Source: Cupriavidus sp. P-10
GTDB taxonomy: Bacteria > Pseudomonadota > Gammaproteobacteria > Burkholderiales > Burkholderiaceae
Assembly (NCBI RefSeq): GCF_003402535.2
Contig: NZ_AP025170.1
Coordinates: 3,224,001 to 3,288,000, forward strand
DNA length: 64,000 nucleotides
Reading direction: 5' to 3'
Part shown: positions 8,564 to 17,928 of the stretch, piece by piece
How positions within the stretch are numbered: the first letter of the stretch is position 1
Layout: each line of letters starts with the position of its first letter
Program-made: the position numbers and the translations under genes
The notes under the pieces: generated by a model
Databases searched by the model: none
Seen by the model: the letters and a program-made list of their open reading frames with translations, nothing else
Told to the model about the DNA's origin: nothing

Positions 8564-10318
8564 ATGATGCCACCCGCCAACCGCCGCGCGGACCCGCCCG
8601 CGCCTGGCTTCGACAGCCAGCTGCTGCGCGCGCCGCCCAACCGCTTCGACCTGGCACTGCTGCCGATCATCCTGGCCGTGATCGTGATGGTCGCGTTCGC
8701 CGCGCAGCAGATGAATGCCCCGTTCCACCCCGACCGGCAACTGGCGGTGCACCTGGACGTGGCCTACCTGCCGTACTACCTGATGCGCACCAGCATCCGC
8801 ATGCTGGCGGCGCTGGCGGCGTCGCTGCTGTTCTCGCTGGCGTTCGCCGCGCTGGCGTCGAAGAGCCGCACCGCCGAGAAGGTACTGGTGCCGGCGCTGG
8901 ATATCCTGCAGTCGATCCCGGTGCTGGGCTTCCTGTCGATCACGGTGACGGGCTTTATCGCACTGTTCCCCGGCAATATCGCCGGCGTGGAATGCGCGGC
9001 GATCTTCGCCATCTTCACCTCGCAGGCGTGGAACATGGCGTTCAGCCTGTACCAGTCGTTCCGCACCATCCCGGGCGACCTGCTGGAGGCCGCTGCCATG
9101 TTCCGGCTCTCGCCATGGCAGCGTTTCTGGCGGCTGGAAGTGCCGTTCGCGATGCCGGGCCTGCTGTGGAACATGATGATGTCGATGTCGGGCGGCTGGT
9201 TCTTCGTGGTCGCGGCCGAGGCGATCTCGGTGTCGGGCCACGATATCCGCCTGCCCGGTATCGGCTCCTATATCGCGCTGGCGATCCAGCAGCAGGACCT
9301 GGCCGCGATCGGCTGGGCGATCCTGGCCATGCTGGTCGGCATCCTGCTGTACGACCAGCTGCTGTTCCGCCCGCTGGTAGCCTGGGCCGACCGCTTCCGC
9401 TTCGAAACGCTGGCGCAGGACAAGCTGCCGCAGTCATGGCTGCTGGACCTGCTGCGGCGCTCGGCGTGGGTCGGCGCACTGCTGGCGCAGGCCGCGGCGC
9501 TGGCCTCGCGCACGCTGGCGTGGGGCGCGCGCGGGCGCTCACATGCCCCCGCACAGCCTGCCGATCCGCGCCGCGCGCAGTGGTGGGGACGCGCGCGTGA
9601 CGCGCTGATCGTGCTGGTGGCGCTGGCGGCGCTGGTGCGCATCGGCTATTTCGTCCACAGCGAAGTCGGCTGGGCCGAAGTGGCGCACGTGCTGTGGCTG
9701 GGCACTATCACCATGGTGCGCGTGGTGGTGCTGATCGCGCTGGCGGCGCTGGTGTGGGTGCCGATCGGCATCCGCATCGGCCTGAACCCCGACCTCGCGC
9801 GAGTCGCGCAGCCGGTGGCGCAGTTCCTGGCCGCGTTTCCGGCCAACCTGATGTTCCCGCTGGCGGTGATGCTGATTGCGCGCTTCGGGCTGAACCCCGA
9901 GATCTGGCTGAGCCCGCTGCTGATCTTCGGCACGCAGTGGTACATCCTGTTCAACGTGGTGGCTGGCGCTTCAGGCATCCCCACCGAGCTGAAGCTGGCG
10001 GCACGCAACTTCGGGCTGCGCGGCTGGCTGTTGTGGAAGCGCTTCCTGATCCCGGCGGTATTCCCCAGCCTGCTGACCGGGCTGGTCACTGCCGCCGGCG
10101 GCTCGTGGAATGCCAGCATCGTGTCCGAGTACGTGACCTGGGGCGACCGCACCATCGTCGCCACCGGGCTCGGCAGCTATATCGCCGAGACCACCGCGCG
10201 CGGCGACTTCCCGCGCATCGCGCTGGGCATCGGCGTGATGGCGTTGTTCGTGGTCGGCTTCAACCGGCTGCTGTGGAACCGCCTGTACCAACTCGCGCAA
10301 GAGCGCACCCGCTTGTAA
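8564..10318 (+). CDS. ABC transporter permease with two fused permease domains (NitT/TauT type)
   Basis: This 584-residue membrane protein carries two successive binding-protein-dependent permease domains. Each has an EAA-type cytoplasmic loop: EAAAMFRLSPWQRFWRLEVP around residues 178-197 in the first half and ELKLAARNFGLRGWLLWKRF around residues 475-494 in the second. Such double permeases belong to the nitrate/sulfonate/bicarbonate branch of ABC importers. The start at 8564 (MMPPANRRAD) is the first plausible ATG of a hydrophobic protein. The ATPase gene follows 7 bp downstream. No periplasmic binding protein is encoded nearby, so the substrate cannot be inferred. Confidence 0.85.
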   Translation: MMPPANRRADPPAPGFDSQLLRAPPNRFDLALLPIILAVIVMVAFAAQQMNAPFHPDRQLAVHLDVAYLPYYLMRTSIRMLAALAASLLFSLAFAALASKSRTAEKVLVPALDILQSIPVLGFLSITVTGFIALFPGNIAGVECAAIFAIFTSQAWNMAFSLYQSFRTIPGDLLEAAAMFRLSPWQRFWRLEVPFAMPGLLWNMMMSMSGGWFFVVAAEAISVSGHDIRLPGIGSYIALAIQQQDLAAIGWAILAMLVGILLYDQLLFRPLVAWADRFRFETLAQDKLPQSWLLDLLRRSAWVGALLAQAAALASRTLAWGARGRSHAPAQPADPRRAQWWGRARDALIVLVALAALVRIGYFVHSEVGWAEVAHVLWLGTITMVRVVVLIALAALVWVPIGIRIGLNPDLARVAQPVAQFLAAFPANLMFPLAVMLIARFGLNPEIWLSPLLIFGTQWYILFNVVAGASGIPTELKLAARNFGLRGWLLWKRFLIPAVFPSLLTGLVTAAGGSWNASIVSEYVTWGDRTIVATGLGSYIAETTARGDFPRIALGIGVMALFVVGFNRLLWNRLYQLAQERTRL

Positions 10319-10325
10319 GGCAACG

Positions 10326-11666
10326 ATGGCAGAGAACACCCAACCCACCACCGCGGCTGCCGTGATCGAGTTGCGCGGCGTCGGCAAGATCTTCCGCACC
10401 GCCAGCCAGAGCGACCGCGCCGTGCTCGAAGGCGTCGACCTGACGCTGCGCGAGGGCGAGATCGTCGCCATGCTGGGCAAGTCGGGCTCGGGCAAGTCGA
10501 CGCTGCTGCGCATCATGGCCGGGCTGGTCGGCGCCGACCGGGGCGAGGTGCGCTTCCGCGGCGAACGCCTTGCAGGCACCGCCGAGGGCATCGCCATGGT
10601 GTTCCAGTCGTTCGCGCTGTTCCCGTGGCTGACGGTGCAGCAGAACGTCGAGCTGGGCCTGGAAGCGCAAGGCGTGCCCAGGGCCGAGCGTGAGCGCCGC
10701 GCCGAGGCCGCGATCGACATGATCGGGCTGGCCGGCTTCAACAGCGCGCTGCCGCGCGAGCTGTCGGGCGGCATGCGCCAACGCGTGGGCATTGCGCGCG
10801 CGCTCGTGACCGAGCCCGACCTGCTGCTGATGGACGAAGCCTTCTCCGCGCTGGACGTGCTGACCGGCGAGACACTGCGCGACGAGATGCTGGCGCTGTG
10901 GGAAAGCGGCCGCGCCAATATCCGCAGCATCCTGATCGTGTCGCACAACATCGAAGAGGCGGTGATGATGGCCGACCGCATCGTGATCCTGTCGAGCGAT
11001 CCCGGCCGGATCCGCGCCGAGGTCCCGGTCACGCTGCCGCGCCCGCGCAACCGCGACAGCGTGCAGGTGCGCGCGCTGGTCGACGAGATCTACGCGCTGA
11101 TGACCGCGCCCGCCGCCGAGGCGCGCCTGCCGGCGCAGGCACCCGCGCGCCAGATCGGCTACCGGCTGCCGGACGCCGATATCAGCCAGATGGAAGCCAT
11201 CCTCGACCTGCTGTGCGAGGCGCCCTTCCACTGCCGCGCCGACCTGCCGCACCTGGCCGACGAAGCCGGCCTGACCGACGACGACCTGCTGCCCGCGTGC
11301 GAGGCATTGCAGCTGGTCCGGCTGGTGTCGATCGAGGCCGGCGATATCGCCGCCACCGAGGCAGGCCGCGCTTACTATGCGGCCGAACCGCAGCAGCGCA
11401 AGGCGATCTTTGGCCGGCAGTTGCTCGCCAACGTCGCGCTGGCCGCGCATATCCGGCGCGAGCTGGTGGCGAGCGAAGCGGGCGAGATCGGCGAGGAACA
11501 GGTGCTCAATGAGCTGGAGCAGTTCCTGAAGCCGGCCGAGGCCGAGCGCGTGCTGAGCGTGGCGATTGGGTGGGGGCGGTACGGGGAGATCTTTGAGTAC
11601 AGTTATAACAGCGGGATGCTGACCTTACCTGAGGACGAGATGCCGGCAGAAGGCGCCGCCGGCTGA
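10326..11666 (+). CDS. ABC transporter ATPase with C-terminal AAA-associated domain
   Basis: The N-terminal ~260 residues are a complete ABC ATPase: Walker A GKSGSGKST (51-59), Q-loop VFQSFALFPW, signature LSGGMRQR (about 146), Walker B LLLMDEAFSALD and the H-loop His in IVSHNIEEAV. The remaining ~180 residues form a helical domain that resembles the AAA-associated C-terminal domain (Pfam AAA_assoc_C) found on some NitT/TauT-type ATPases; it may sense ligand or regulate the pump, which is inference. It pairs with the double permease upstream. The stop is 7 bp from the convergent FUSC gene. Confidence 0.87.
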   Translation: MAENTQPTTAAAVIELRGVGKIFRTASQSDRAVLEGVDLTLREGEIVAMLGKSGSGKSTLLRIMAGLVGADRGEVRFRGERLAGTAEGIAMVFQSFALFPWLTVQQNVELGLEAQGVPRAERERRAEAAIDMIGLAGFNSALPRELSGGMRQRVGIARALVTEPDLLLMDEAFSALDVLTGETLRDEMLALWESGRANIRSILIVSHNIEEAVMMADRIVILSSDPGRIRAEVPVTLPRPRNRDSVQVRALVDEIYALMTAPAAEARLPAQAPARQIGYRLPDADISQMEAILDLLCEAPFHCRADLPHLADEAGLTDDDLLPACEALQLVRLVSIEAGDIAATEAGRAYYAAEPQQRKAIFGRQLLANVALAAHIRRELVASEAGEIGEEQVLNELEQFLKPAEAERVLSVAIGWGRYGEIFEYSYNSGMLTLPEDEMPAEGAAG

Positions 11667-11673
11667 ACCCGGT

Positions 11674-14058
11674 TCAGTCGCGCGCCCGCATCGCGCGGCC
11701 GATCGCCCCCGTACGCAGCGCGATCTTGGCCGCATCCTCGCGCAGCGCGCGCAGCCGGCGCTCCAGCACCGCGTTGGCGGGACGGCCCGTGGAACTGGAA
11801 GTCGGTCCGGCATGCTCGCTCGACTCACCCGCAGCGGCAGCCTGCACCAGCGTGTCGGTGCGGCGCTTGTCCGCCGAGTCCGCCAGGCGCGCGCGCCGCT
11901 CGGCCGCCGCATCCTCCGCGGCTTCGGTGGCATCGGTGGCATCGGTGGCATCGGTGGCATCGGTGGCATCGGCCAGCACCGGCCCTGCCGCTACCGCCAG
12001 CGGTGCCTGCGCTTCGGCCACGACCGGGGCGCGCTCGCGGCGGACAAAGCCCGCTCCGCGCCCGCCGCCCCGCTCATCGGCATGCAGCTGCTCGCTGGCG
12101 AGCTGGAGGCTGTTGCGAGCCGCTTCGGTTGCCTGCTCGATGGCCGCCTCGGCGGCGGGGATATCCAGCTCATCGTAGTGCTGCCGCACCTGGATCCGCG
12201 CCGCCGCCACGTGCGCTGCCACCAGGTAGTTCTGCACGATAAAGCGGTTCAGGTTGTCCACCGCGCGATGCCGGCTCTTGGGCTCGTCCAGCATGCGCTG
12301 GAACGACCCGATCAGCGCGGACAGGGCATCCATGAATTGCTTGCGCTGCACGCGGTAGGCAAAGTCGTCCTTGGCCCGGCGCAGCAGCAGGTCGCGCGTG
12401 GCGGCGATATAGCGGCGGTTGGCCTGCAGCACGTTCTCCACCAGCTTGGGGATGGCGCGGTATTCCCAGCTCGGCAGCACAAAGCTGAACAGCGAGGCGA
12501 TGATGCCGCCGATCACCGTATCGACCAGCCGCTCGCCCGCCACCGTCGGGCTGCCCGGCATCAGCAGGTTGATCTGGATGAGCACCTGGATGCAGGCCGC
12601 AATCGCGGTGTAGCGGTACTTGATGGTCACGAACGCGGCGCTCGCCACCAGCGACAGGAACAGCACGCCCAGCAGCACCAGCGGTTCGTCTACCACTTTC
12701 AGGATTCCCACCGCCACCACGCAGCCGATCAGCGTGCCGATCACGCGGTCGTTGTAGCGCTGCTTGGTCATGCTGAAGTTGGGCTTCAGGATGACGATGA
12801 TGGTCAGCAGGATCCAGTAGCTGTGCGACACATACGGCAGGTGGTTGGTGATCCACAGCCCCAGCGCCACCGCCATCGACATGCGCAGGGCAAAGCGGAA
12901 CGCCGGCGAGCGCCAGTGCAGGTTGTCGCGCAGCACGCCAAACTCATACTTCTGGCGCGTCAGGAACGGCGTCATGTCGCTGCCCGGCAGCACCTTGGCC
13001 GGCTCCACCGGCGTGCGCGAAGCCTCATGCAGCTGGCCGATCAGCGTGATCGCGCCGCGGATCATGTCGAGCGTCTCGGCCAGCGCGGTCATTGCGGCCG
13101 GATTGATGTGGTGGTGGCGCAGCTGCGCGATCTCGGCCTCGACCGCGCGCAGGCCTTCGCGGTATTCCACCGTCGCGTAGGAGCCGCGCCCGCGCGTGAC
13201 CTCGTAGGCGATCTCTTCCACGTCCTTGCACATCAGCACCACCAGCCCGCGCAGGTGGTCCAGCACCGGCGTGCCGCCGAAGGTCTGGCGCAGCAGCGGG
13301 TAGTCGGTGTTGGTGGACAGCACGTACTCGTACAGGTCGAGCATGCGCAGGTGCACCTGCACCAGCAGCCCGTCATGCGGCGTGCGGTTGCCGCGCAGCA
13401 CCAGGTCGCGCGCCGCCTGCTGGCGCTCGGCCACCACGATCTGCTGGCGCACCAGCTGGTTGAACCGGGCTTCGTAGTCGTTGCCGGCATCGTAGAAGCC
13501 GGCCTTGATCTCGAGGTAGCCGGCCAGCTCGTACAGCGACTCGGCCAGCACCTGCTGCCTGGTGCGGCGCTCGGTCAGCCAGCTCACCAGCATCGCGTAG
13601 CCGAGATAGGCCACCGCGCCGGCACTGAACTGCGCCGCATGCACCATCGCGCGCTCGACCACGAAGTCCTCGTTGATCGTGAGCGTCATCACGAACAGCG
13701 CGGCGAACTGCAGCGGCAAGGTCTTGTTGCCATACACCGTCATCATGGCGGCGAGGAACGTCACCAGCACCAGCACGAACGGCATCACCCGCGGGAACGG
13801 CGTGGTCAGCGCCACCACCAGCGTCACCGCGCTGCACAGCAGCACGCTCGCCAGCATCTCGTTGAACTTGTGACTCAGCGGGCTGGGCAGGTCCATCAGG
13901 CTGGTGCACAGCGCGCCCATCGACACCACCATCGCGGTGGGCAGGTCGGAGAAATGCAGCGCGATCAGCGTCGCGCCGATCACCCCGGTGGCCGAGCGCA
14001 GCCCCCGGTACACGTAGTGCGAATACAGGAAGGTGCGGGGGTCGTGCGCGTATTGCAT
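11674..14058 (-). CDS. FUSC family membrane protein (aromatic acid exporter-like)
   Basis: This 794-residue protein has two blocks of about five to six hydrophobic helices (about residues 15-165 and 395-540) each followed by a soluble helical segment. This is the fusaric acid resistance/YccS-AaeB layout associated with efflux of aromatic acids. The conserved second-block stretch LRMSMAVALGLWI and the following HSYWILLTIIVILKPNFSMTKQR-type motif (split over about residues 425-450) support the family. The C-terminal tail is low complexity, with five copies of the tripeptide DAT encoded by a perfect 9-bp repeat. Substrate not known. Confidence 0.85.
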   Translation of the reverse strand: MQYAHDPRTFLYSHYVYRGLRSATGVIGATLIALHFSDLPTAMVVSMGALCTSLMDLPSPLSHKFNEMLASVLLCSAVTLVVALTTPFPRVMPFVLVLVTFLAAMMTVYGNKTLPLQFAALFVMTLTINEDFVVERAMVHAAQFSAGAVAYLGYAMLVSWLTERRTRQQVLAESLYELAGYLEIKAGFYDAGNDYEARFNQLVRQQIVVAERQQAARDLVLRGNRTPHDGLLVQVHLRMLDLYEYVLSTNTDYPLLRQTFGGTPVLDHLRGLVVLMCKDVEEIAYEVTRGRGSYATVEYREGLRAVEAEIAQLRHHHINPAAMTALAETLDMIRGAITLIGQLHEASRTPVEPAKVLPGSDMTPFLTRQKYEFGVLRDNLHWRSPAFRFALRMSMAVALGLWITNHLPYVSHSYWILLTIIVILKPNFSMTKQRYNDRVIGTLIGCVVAVGILKVVDEPLVLLGVLFLSLVASAAFVTIKYRYTAIAACIQVLIQINLLMPGSPTVAGERLVDTVIGGIIASLFSFVLPSWEYRAIPKLVENVLQANRRYIAATRDLLLRRAKDDFAYRVQRKQFMDALSALIGSFQRMLDEPKSRHRAVDNLNRFIVQNYLVAAHVAAARIQVRQHYDELDIPAAEAAIEQATEAARNSLQLASEQLHADERGGGRGAGFVRRERAPVVAEAQAPLAVAAGPVLADATDATDATDATDATEAAEDAAAERRARLADSADKRRTDTLVQAAAAGESSEHAGPTSSSTGRPANAVLERRLRALREDAAKIALRTGAIGRAMRARD
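11924..11968. repeat. 9-bp tandem repeat, five perfect copies, in frame
   Basis: The unit TCGGTGGCA is repeated five times without change. On the minus strand it encodes (Asp-Ala-Thr)5 in the hydrophilic C-terminal tail of the FUSC protein. Copy-number change would add or remove three residues without a frameshift. Confidence 0.9.
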
Positions 14059-14121
14059 GCGGCGGAGCGGCCGGGGCTGTGGCCAGGCTGTGGCTTAGGT
14101 TATGGGGATGGCTGCGCTACG

Positions 14122-15936
14122 TCACTGGCCCAGCCAGCGCGAACGCGCCGCATGCCGCCCGTCCGCCAGCTTGACCTTGAACTGCGCCGCGGGCTCGCGC
14201 GCCAGCGTGACCGGCAGCACCTGCAGCTCGTCGCGGCGGAAGGCGTGCAGGTCGATGCGGTCGCCGGTGCGGTAGCGTCCCAGCAGCTTGTCGACCTGGC
14301 CGGGCGCCACGCGCAGGCCGTCGATGGCTACCAGCAGGTCGCCGGCCGACAGGCCCGCGGCCTGCGCCGCGCCGCCGTCCAGCACCTGCGTGACGCGTAC
14401 CCAGCCGTCGTCGGTCTTGACCTTGATGCCCAGCGCCGCGGTGCGCGACGGCTTCTGCGCCTCGGCCTTGACGCCGAAGTCCCTGAACAGCGCCGCCAGC
14501 GGCAGTTCGCCCGTGCCCTCGGTCAGCGAGCGCAGCAGGCCGCCCAGCTTCAGGCCGGTCACTTCGTCGAACAGCGCATAGACCTCGGGCTCGGTCACGC
14601 CGCGCTGCATCGCCCCGGGCGCATAGAAGCCGCGCCCGTAGCGGCGCCACAGCGCGCGCATGACATCGTCGAGCGAGCGGCGTCCGCGCGACTTGGCGCG
14701 GATGGTCAGGTCCAGCGCCAGCGCCACCAGCGAGCCCTTGGTGTAGTAGCTGACGATGGCGTTGGGCGCGTTCTCGTCCTGGCGGTAGTACTTGGTCCAG
14801 GCGTCGAACGAGCTTTCGGCCACGCTCTGCTTGGTGCGGCCGTTGCCGCGCAGCACGCCGTTCCAGGTCTTGCCCAGCATCTCCACGTACTGCGCCTCGG
14901 TCACGCAGCCCGAGCGCACCAGCACCAGGTCGTCGTAGTAGCTGGTGAAGCCCTCGAACAGCCACAGCAGCGGCGTGTAGGTTTCCTCGGCCAGCCGGTA
15001 TGGCACGAACGCGGCGGGCTTGATGCGCTTGACGTTCCAGGTGTGGAAATATTCGTGGCTGCACAGGCCCAGGAAGGTGCGGTAACCCTCGCTGGTGTCG
15101 CTGTCGCCGCGCGCCGGCAGGTCGTTGCGCCCGCACATCAGCGCGGTGCTGGCGCGGTGCTCGAGGCCGCCATAGCCGTCGGTGGTCACCATCGTCATGA
15201 AGACGTAGCGGCGGTTGCTGTCCAGGAACGGCGCCTCGGCGCCGCGGGGTTCGAACAGGCGGATCTGGGTTTCGCAGATGCGCTTGAGGTCGCGGCACAC
15301 GCGCTCGATATCGAGGTTGGGCACGCGGCCAGTGAAGACCACGTCGTGCTGCGCGCCGCAGGCGCGGAAGCTGGCGAGCTGGAAATTGCCCATTTCCACC
15401 GGGTGGTCGACCAGCTCGTCGTAGTCGGAAACCTGGTAGCGGCCAAAGCCGTAGCGCTTCGCGCCGTCGCGGCCCGGCGCTTCCGGCATTGCGGTGGCAA
15501 CGCGCCAGCCGCGGTAAGCCTCGCCTTCCGGGGCGTGGATATCGACGGTGCAAGGCCGCTCGGCCTGGCCTTCGACGCACAGGAACACCGAACTGCCGTT
15601 GAAGAAGCCATGGGTGGCGTCCAGGTGCGCGGCGCGCACCGACAGGTCCCAGGCATAGACTTCGTAGCTCAGTGTCAGCGGGCCATCCGACAGGCTCACC
15701 GGCGCGGCCTGCCAGCCCTGCTTGTCGAGTTTGGTCAGCGGGACTTCGCGGCCGCCGGCATCGGCGCGGATGCGCACGATATGGCGGGCGAAGTCGCGGA
15801 TCATGTAGCTGCCCGGGATCCACGCGGGCAGCGTAAAGCGCTGCCCGGCGGGATCGGGCTCGCTCACCGTGACGGTGACGGCAAACAGGTGCGCCTCAGG
15901 CGCAAGCGGGGCGATGGCGTAGCGGATCGGCGTCAT
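14122..15936 (-). CDS. M61 family metallopeptidase with C-terminal PDZ domain
   Basis: This 604-residue protein matches the M61 glycyl-aminopeptidase family. The zinc motif HEYFH sits near residue 296 in SHEYFHTWNVKRIKP, a block typical of M61, with a downstream Glu in EGFTSYYDDL. The N-terminal part (PAWIPGSYMIRDFARHI) is the conserved beta domain. A PDZ-like region lies at about residues 490-570 (GGAAQAAGLSAGDLLVAIDGLRV). No signal peptide is visible, so it may be cytoplasmic. The start at 15936 (MTPIRYAIAP) fits the family; an in-frame ATG 54 bases earlier lacks support. Confidence 0.9.
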   Translation of the reverse strand: MTPIRYAIAPLAPEAHLFAVTVTVSEPDPAGQRFTLPAWIPGSYMIRDFARHIVRIRADAGGREVPLTKLDKQGWQAAPVSLSDGPLTLSYEVYAWDLSVRAAHLDATHGFFNGSSVFLCVEGQAERPCTVDIHAPEGEAYRGWRVATAMPEAPGRDGAKRYGFGRYQVSDYDELVDHPVEMGNFQLASFRACGAQHDVVFTGRVPNLDIERVCRDLKRICETQIRLFEPRGAEAPFLDSNRRYVFMTMVTTDGYGGLEHRASTALMCGRNDLPARGDSDTSEGYRTFLGLCSHEYFHTWNVKRIKPAAFVPYRLAEETYTPLLWLFEGFTSYYDDLVLVRSGCVTEAQYVEMLGKTWNGVLRGNGRTKQSVAESSFDAWTKYYRQDENAPNAIVSYYTKGSLVALALDLTIRAKSRGRRSLDDVMRALWRRYGRGFYAPGAMQRGVTEPEVYALFDEVTGLKLGGLLRSLTEGTGELPLAALFRDFGVKAEAQKPSRTAALGIKVKTDDGWVRVTQVLDGGAAQAAGLSAGDLLVAIDGLRVAPGQVDKLLGRYRTGDRIDLHAFRRDELQVLPVTLAREPAAQFKVKLADGRHAARSRWLGQ

Positions 15937-16009
15937 GGGCAGGATTGTAACGTCGGCGCCCGCTGGCAACGCCGGCGCCCGGGACAGCAATACCGCTGCA
16001 AGGCGCCGG

Positions 16010-17014
16010 TCAGGCGCGATTGACGTCGACCACCACGCGACCGCGCATGCCGCCTTCCACGATCCTGCGGCCCGCTTCGATCGCCTCGGCCAGGCCGATC
16101 TCGCGCGTGATCGCGTTCAGGCGATCCGGCTCCAGGTCGCTCGCCAGCCGCTGCCAGGCGCGCTCGCGCAGCGGCATCGCCGCCATCACGCTGTCGATGC
16201 CGTGCAGCGTCACGCCGCGCAGGATGAACGGCGCCACCGAGGCCGGGAAGTCCATCCCCTGCGCCAGCCCGCATGCCGTCACCACGCCGCCGTAGCGCAC
16301 CTGCGCACACGCATTGACCAGGGTATGCGAGCCGACCGAATCCACCACCGCGGCCCAGCGTTCCTTCTGCAGCGGCTTGCCGGGCACGCCCAGCTCGGCG
16401 CGATCGATGACCTCGGCGGCGCCCAGTGCCTTCAGGAAATCCGCCTCGCTGGTCTTGCCGGTCGACGCCACCACCTTGTAGCCCAGCTTGCTCAGCACCG
16501 AGATCGCGACCGAGCCCACCCCGCCGGAGGCGCCGGTCACCAGCACCTCGCCATCGCCCGGCCGCACCGGGCCGTTGACGCCGCCGCGCTCCAGCGCCAG
16601 CACCGACAGCATCGCGGTATAGCCGGCGGTGCCGATTGCCATGGCCTGGCGCGTGGTAAAGGCATCGGGCAGGCGCACCAGCCAGTCGCCCTTCAGCCGC
16701 GCGCGCTGCGCCAGGCAGCCCCAGTGGGTCTCGCCCACGCCGTAGCCGTTCAGCACCACCTTGTCGCCGGCGTGCCAGCGCGGGTTGGTCGATTCCAGCA
16801 CCGTACCGGCGCCGTCGATGCCCGCCACCATCGGCCACTTGCGCACCACCGGCGAGCGGCCCGTGATCGCCAGGCCGTCCTTGAAGTTGATGGTGGAATA
16901 GTCCACCGCCACCAGCACATTGCCCCCGGCGGGCAGCTGCGCTTCGTCAAGCGTGGCCAGATTGGCCTGGGTGGCGCCGTCGGCCTGGGTCAGCAGCAAT
17001 GCCTGGAACGTCAT
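16010..17014 (-). CDS. AcuI/YhdH-type quinone oxidoreductase (acrylyl-CoA reductase family)
   Basis: This is a 334-residue zinc-independent medium-chain dehydrogenase/reductase. The N-terminal STINFKDGLAITG and the Rossmann motif VTGASGGVGSVAISVLSKLGY (about 159-179) match the AcuI/YhdH branch, whose characterised members reduce acryloyl-CoA to propionyl-CoA with NADPH. A GGAG ribosome binding site precedes the ATG at 17014. Assignment to acrylyl-CoA reductase is from family resemblance; other enoyl substrates are possible. Confidence 0.87.
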   Translation of the reverse strand: MTFQALLLTQADGATQANLATLDEAQLPAGGNVLVAVDYSTINFKDGLAITGRSPVVRKWPMVAGIDGAGTVLESTNPRWHAGDKVVLNGYGVGETHWGCLAQRARLKGDWLVRLPDAFTTRQAMAIGTAGYTAMLSVLALERGGVNGPVRPGDGEVLVTGASGGVGSVAISVLSKLGYKVVASTGKTSEADFLKALGAAEVIDRAELGVPGKPLQKERWAAVVDSVGSHTLVNACAQVRYGGVVTACGLAQGMDFPASVAPFILRGVTLHGIDSVMAAMPLRERAWQRLASDLEPDRLNAITREIGLAEAIEAGRRIVEGGMRGRVVVDVNRA

Positions 17015-17124
17015 GGTGTCTCCTTGTCGCCTGGCGGCGATCGCCTGGAAATGATGGAAAGCGAAAAGCAGGACGGCCGGACAAGTCCGGCCGTCGATCG
17101 AGCCGGGTCAGGTCCGGCGCGCGC

Positions 17125-17883
17125 TTATTTCTTGATGCTGGCGAGCTTCTTCTCCAGCGTGGCCACATCGGCCGCGCCCGGGATGCGGGTGCCGTCCATG
17201 AAGAACACCGCCGGCGTGCCGGTGACATTCATGCTCTGGCCCAGCGCCAGGTTCTCCTGCAGCGGCGTCTGGCAGCTGCCGTTGCCGGTCAACGCCACAT
17301 GCTTGAGCATCCAGTCGCGCCACGCCTTGGTACGGTCGGCCGCGCACCAGACCTGCTTGGCCTTGGTCTCTGAGTCCGGCGACAGCACCGGGTACAGGAA
17401 GGTGTACACGGTGATGTTGTCCATCTGCTGGAAGGTCTGCTCGATGCGCTTGCAGTAGCCGCAGTTGGGATCGGAGAACACCGCGATCTGGCGGCTGCCG
17501 TCGCCCTTGCTCCACTTGATCGCGCGCGCCAGCGGCAGGTCCGACCACTTGATGCGGTTGATCTCGGCCATCCGCTCCTCGGTCAGGTTAGTGCCGGTGC
17601 GGGTGTCGATCATCTCGCCGTTGAGGATGTAGCGGCCGGTGCTGTCGGTATAGACCACCTGCCCGCCGATATTGGCCTCGAACAGGCCCGGCACCGGGGT
17701 CTTGGTGATGCTCTTTACCTCGGCACGGCCGCCCAGCACCTTCTGCAGCGACTCCTTGATGCGGTCGGTACCGGGTTCGCCAGCCGCCATGGCATGCAGG
17801 GCAAAGCCGGCCGCGGCCAGTCCGCCAACGACAGCGGTGACGGCGGCGCTGCGGACAGGGTGGCGGCGCAGAAATGGAAACAT
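17125..17883 (-). CDS. dsbC: DsbC family thiol:disulfide isomerase
   Basis: A 252-residue periplasmic protein with an N-terminal membrane/signal segment (about residues 11-33, ending AMA-AGE), a DsbC N-terminal dimerisation domain (about 40-100) and a thioredoxin-fold domain with the active-site CGYC at 141-144 inside FSDPNCGYCKR. The cis-Pro region VTGTPAVFFMDG is present. DsbC isomerises wrong disulfides in exported proteins and is kept reduced by DsbD. It lies 45 bp downstream of the UbiH-type gene and on the same strand, so the two are probably co-transcribed. Confidence 0.93.
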   Translation of the reverse strand: MFPFLRRHPVRSAAVTAVVGGLAAAGFALHAMAAGEPGTDRIKESLQKVLGGRAEVKSITKTPVPGLFEANIGGQVVYTDSTGRYILNGEMIDTRTGTNLTEERMAEINRIKWSDLPLARAIKWSKGDGSRQIAVFSDPNCGYCKRIEQTFQQMDNITVYTFLYPVLSPDSETKAKQVWCAADRTKAWRDWMLKHVALTGNGSCQTPLQENLALGQSMNVTGTPAVFFMDGTRIPGAADVATLEKKLASIKK

Positions 17884-17928
17884 GTGGACTCCAGGGGGTA
17901 TTCGATGTTCGTTCGGGGCGCGGCGGCG

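Noticed and set aside
11812..16023. Very long + strand open frame of about 1400 codons
   Set aside because: It is the mirror frame of the FUSC, M61 and part of the AcuI genes on the minus strand, rich in His/Arg/Gln, with no domain of its own. High GC makes such antisense frames common here.
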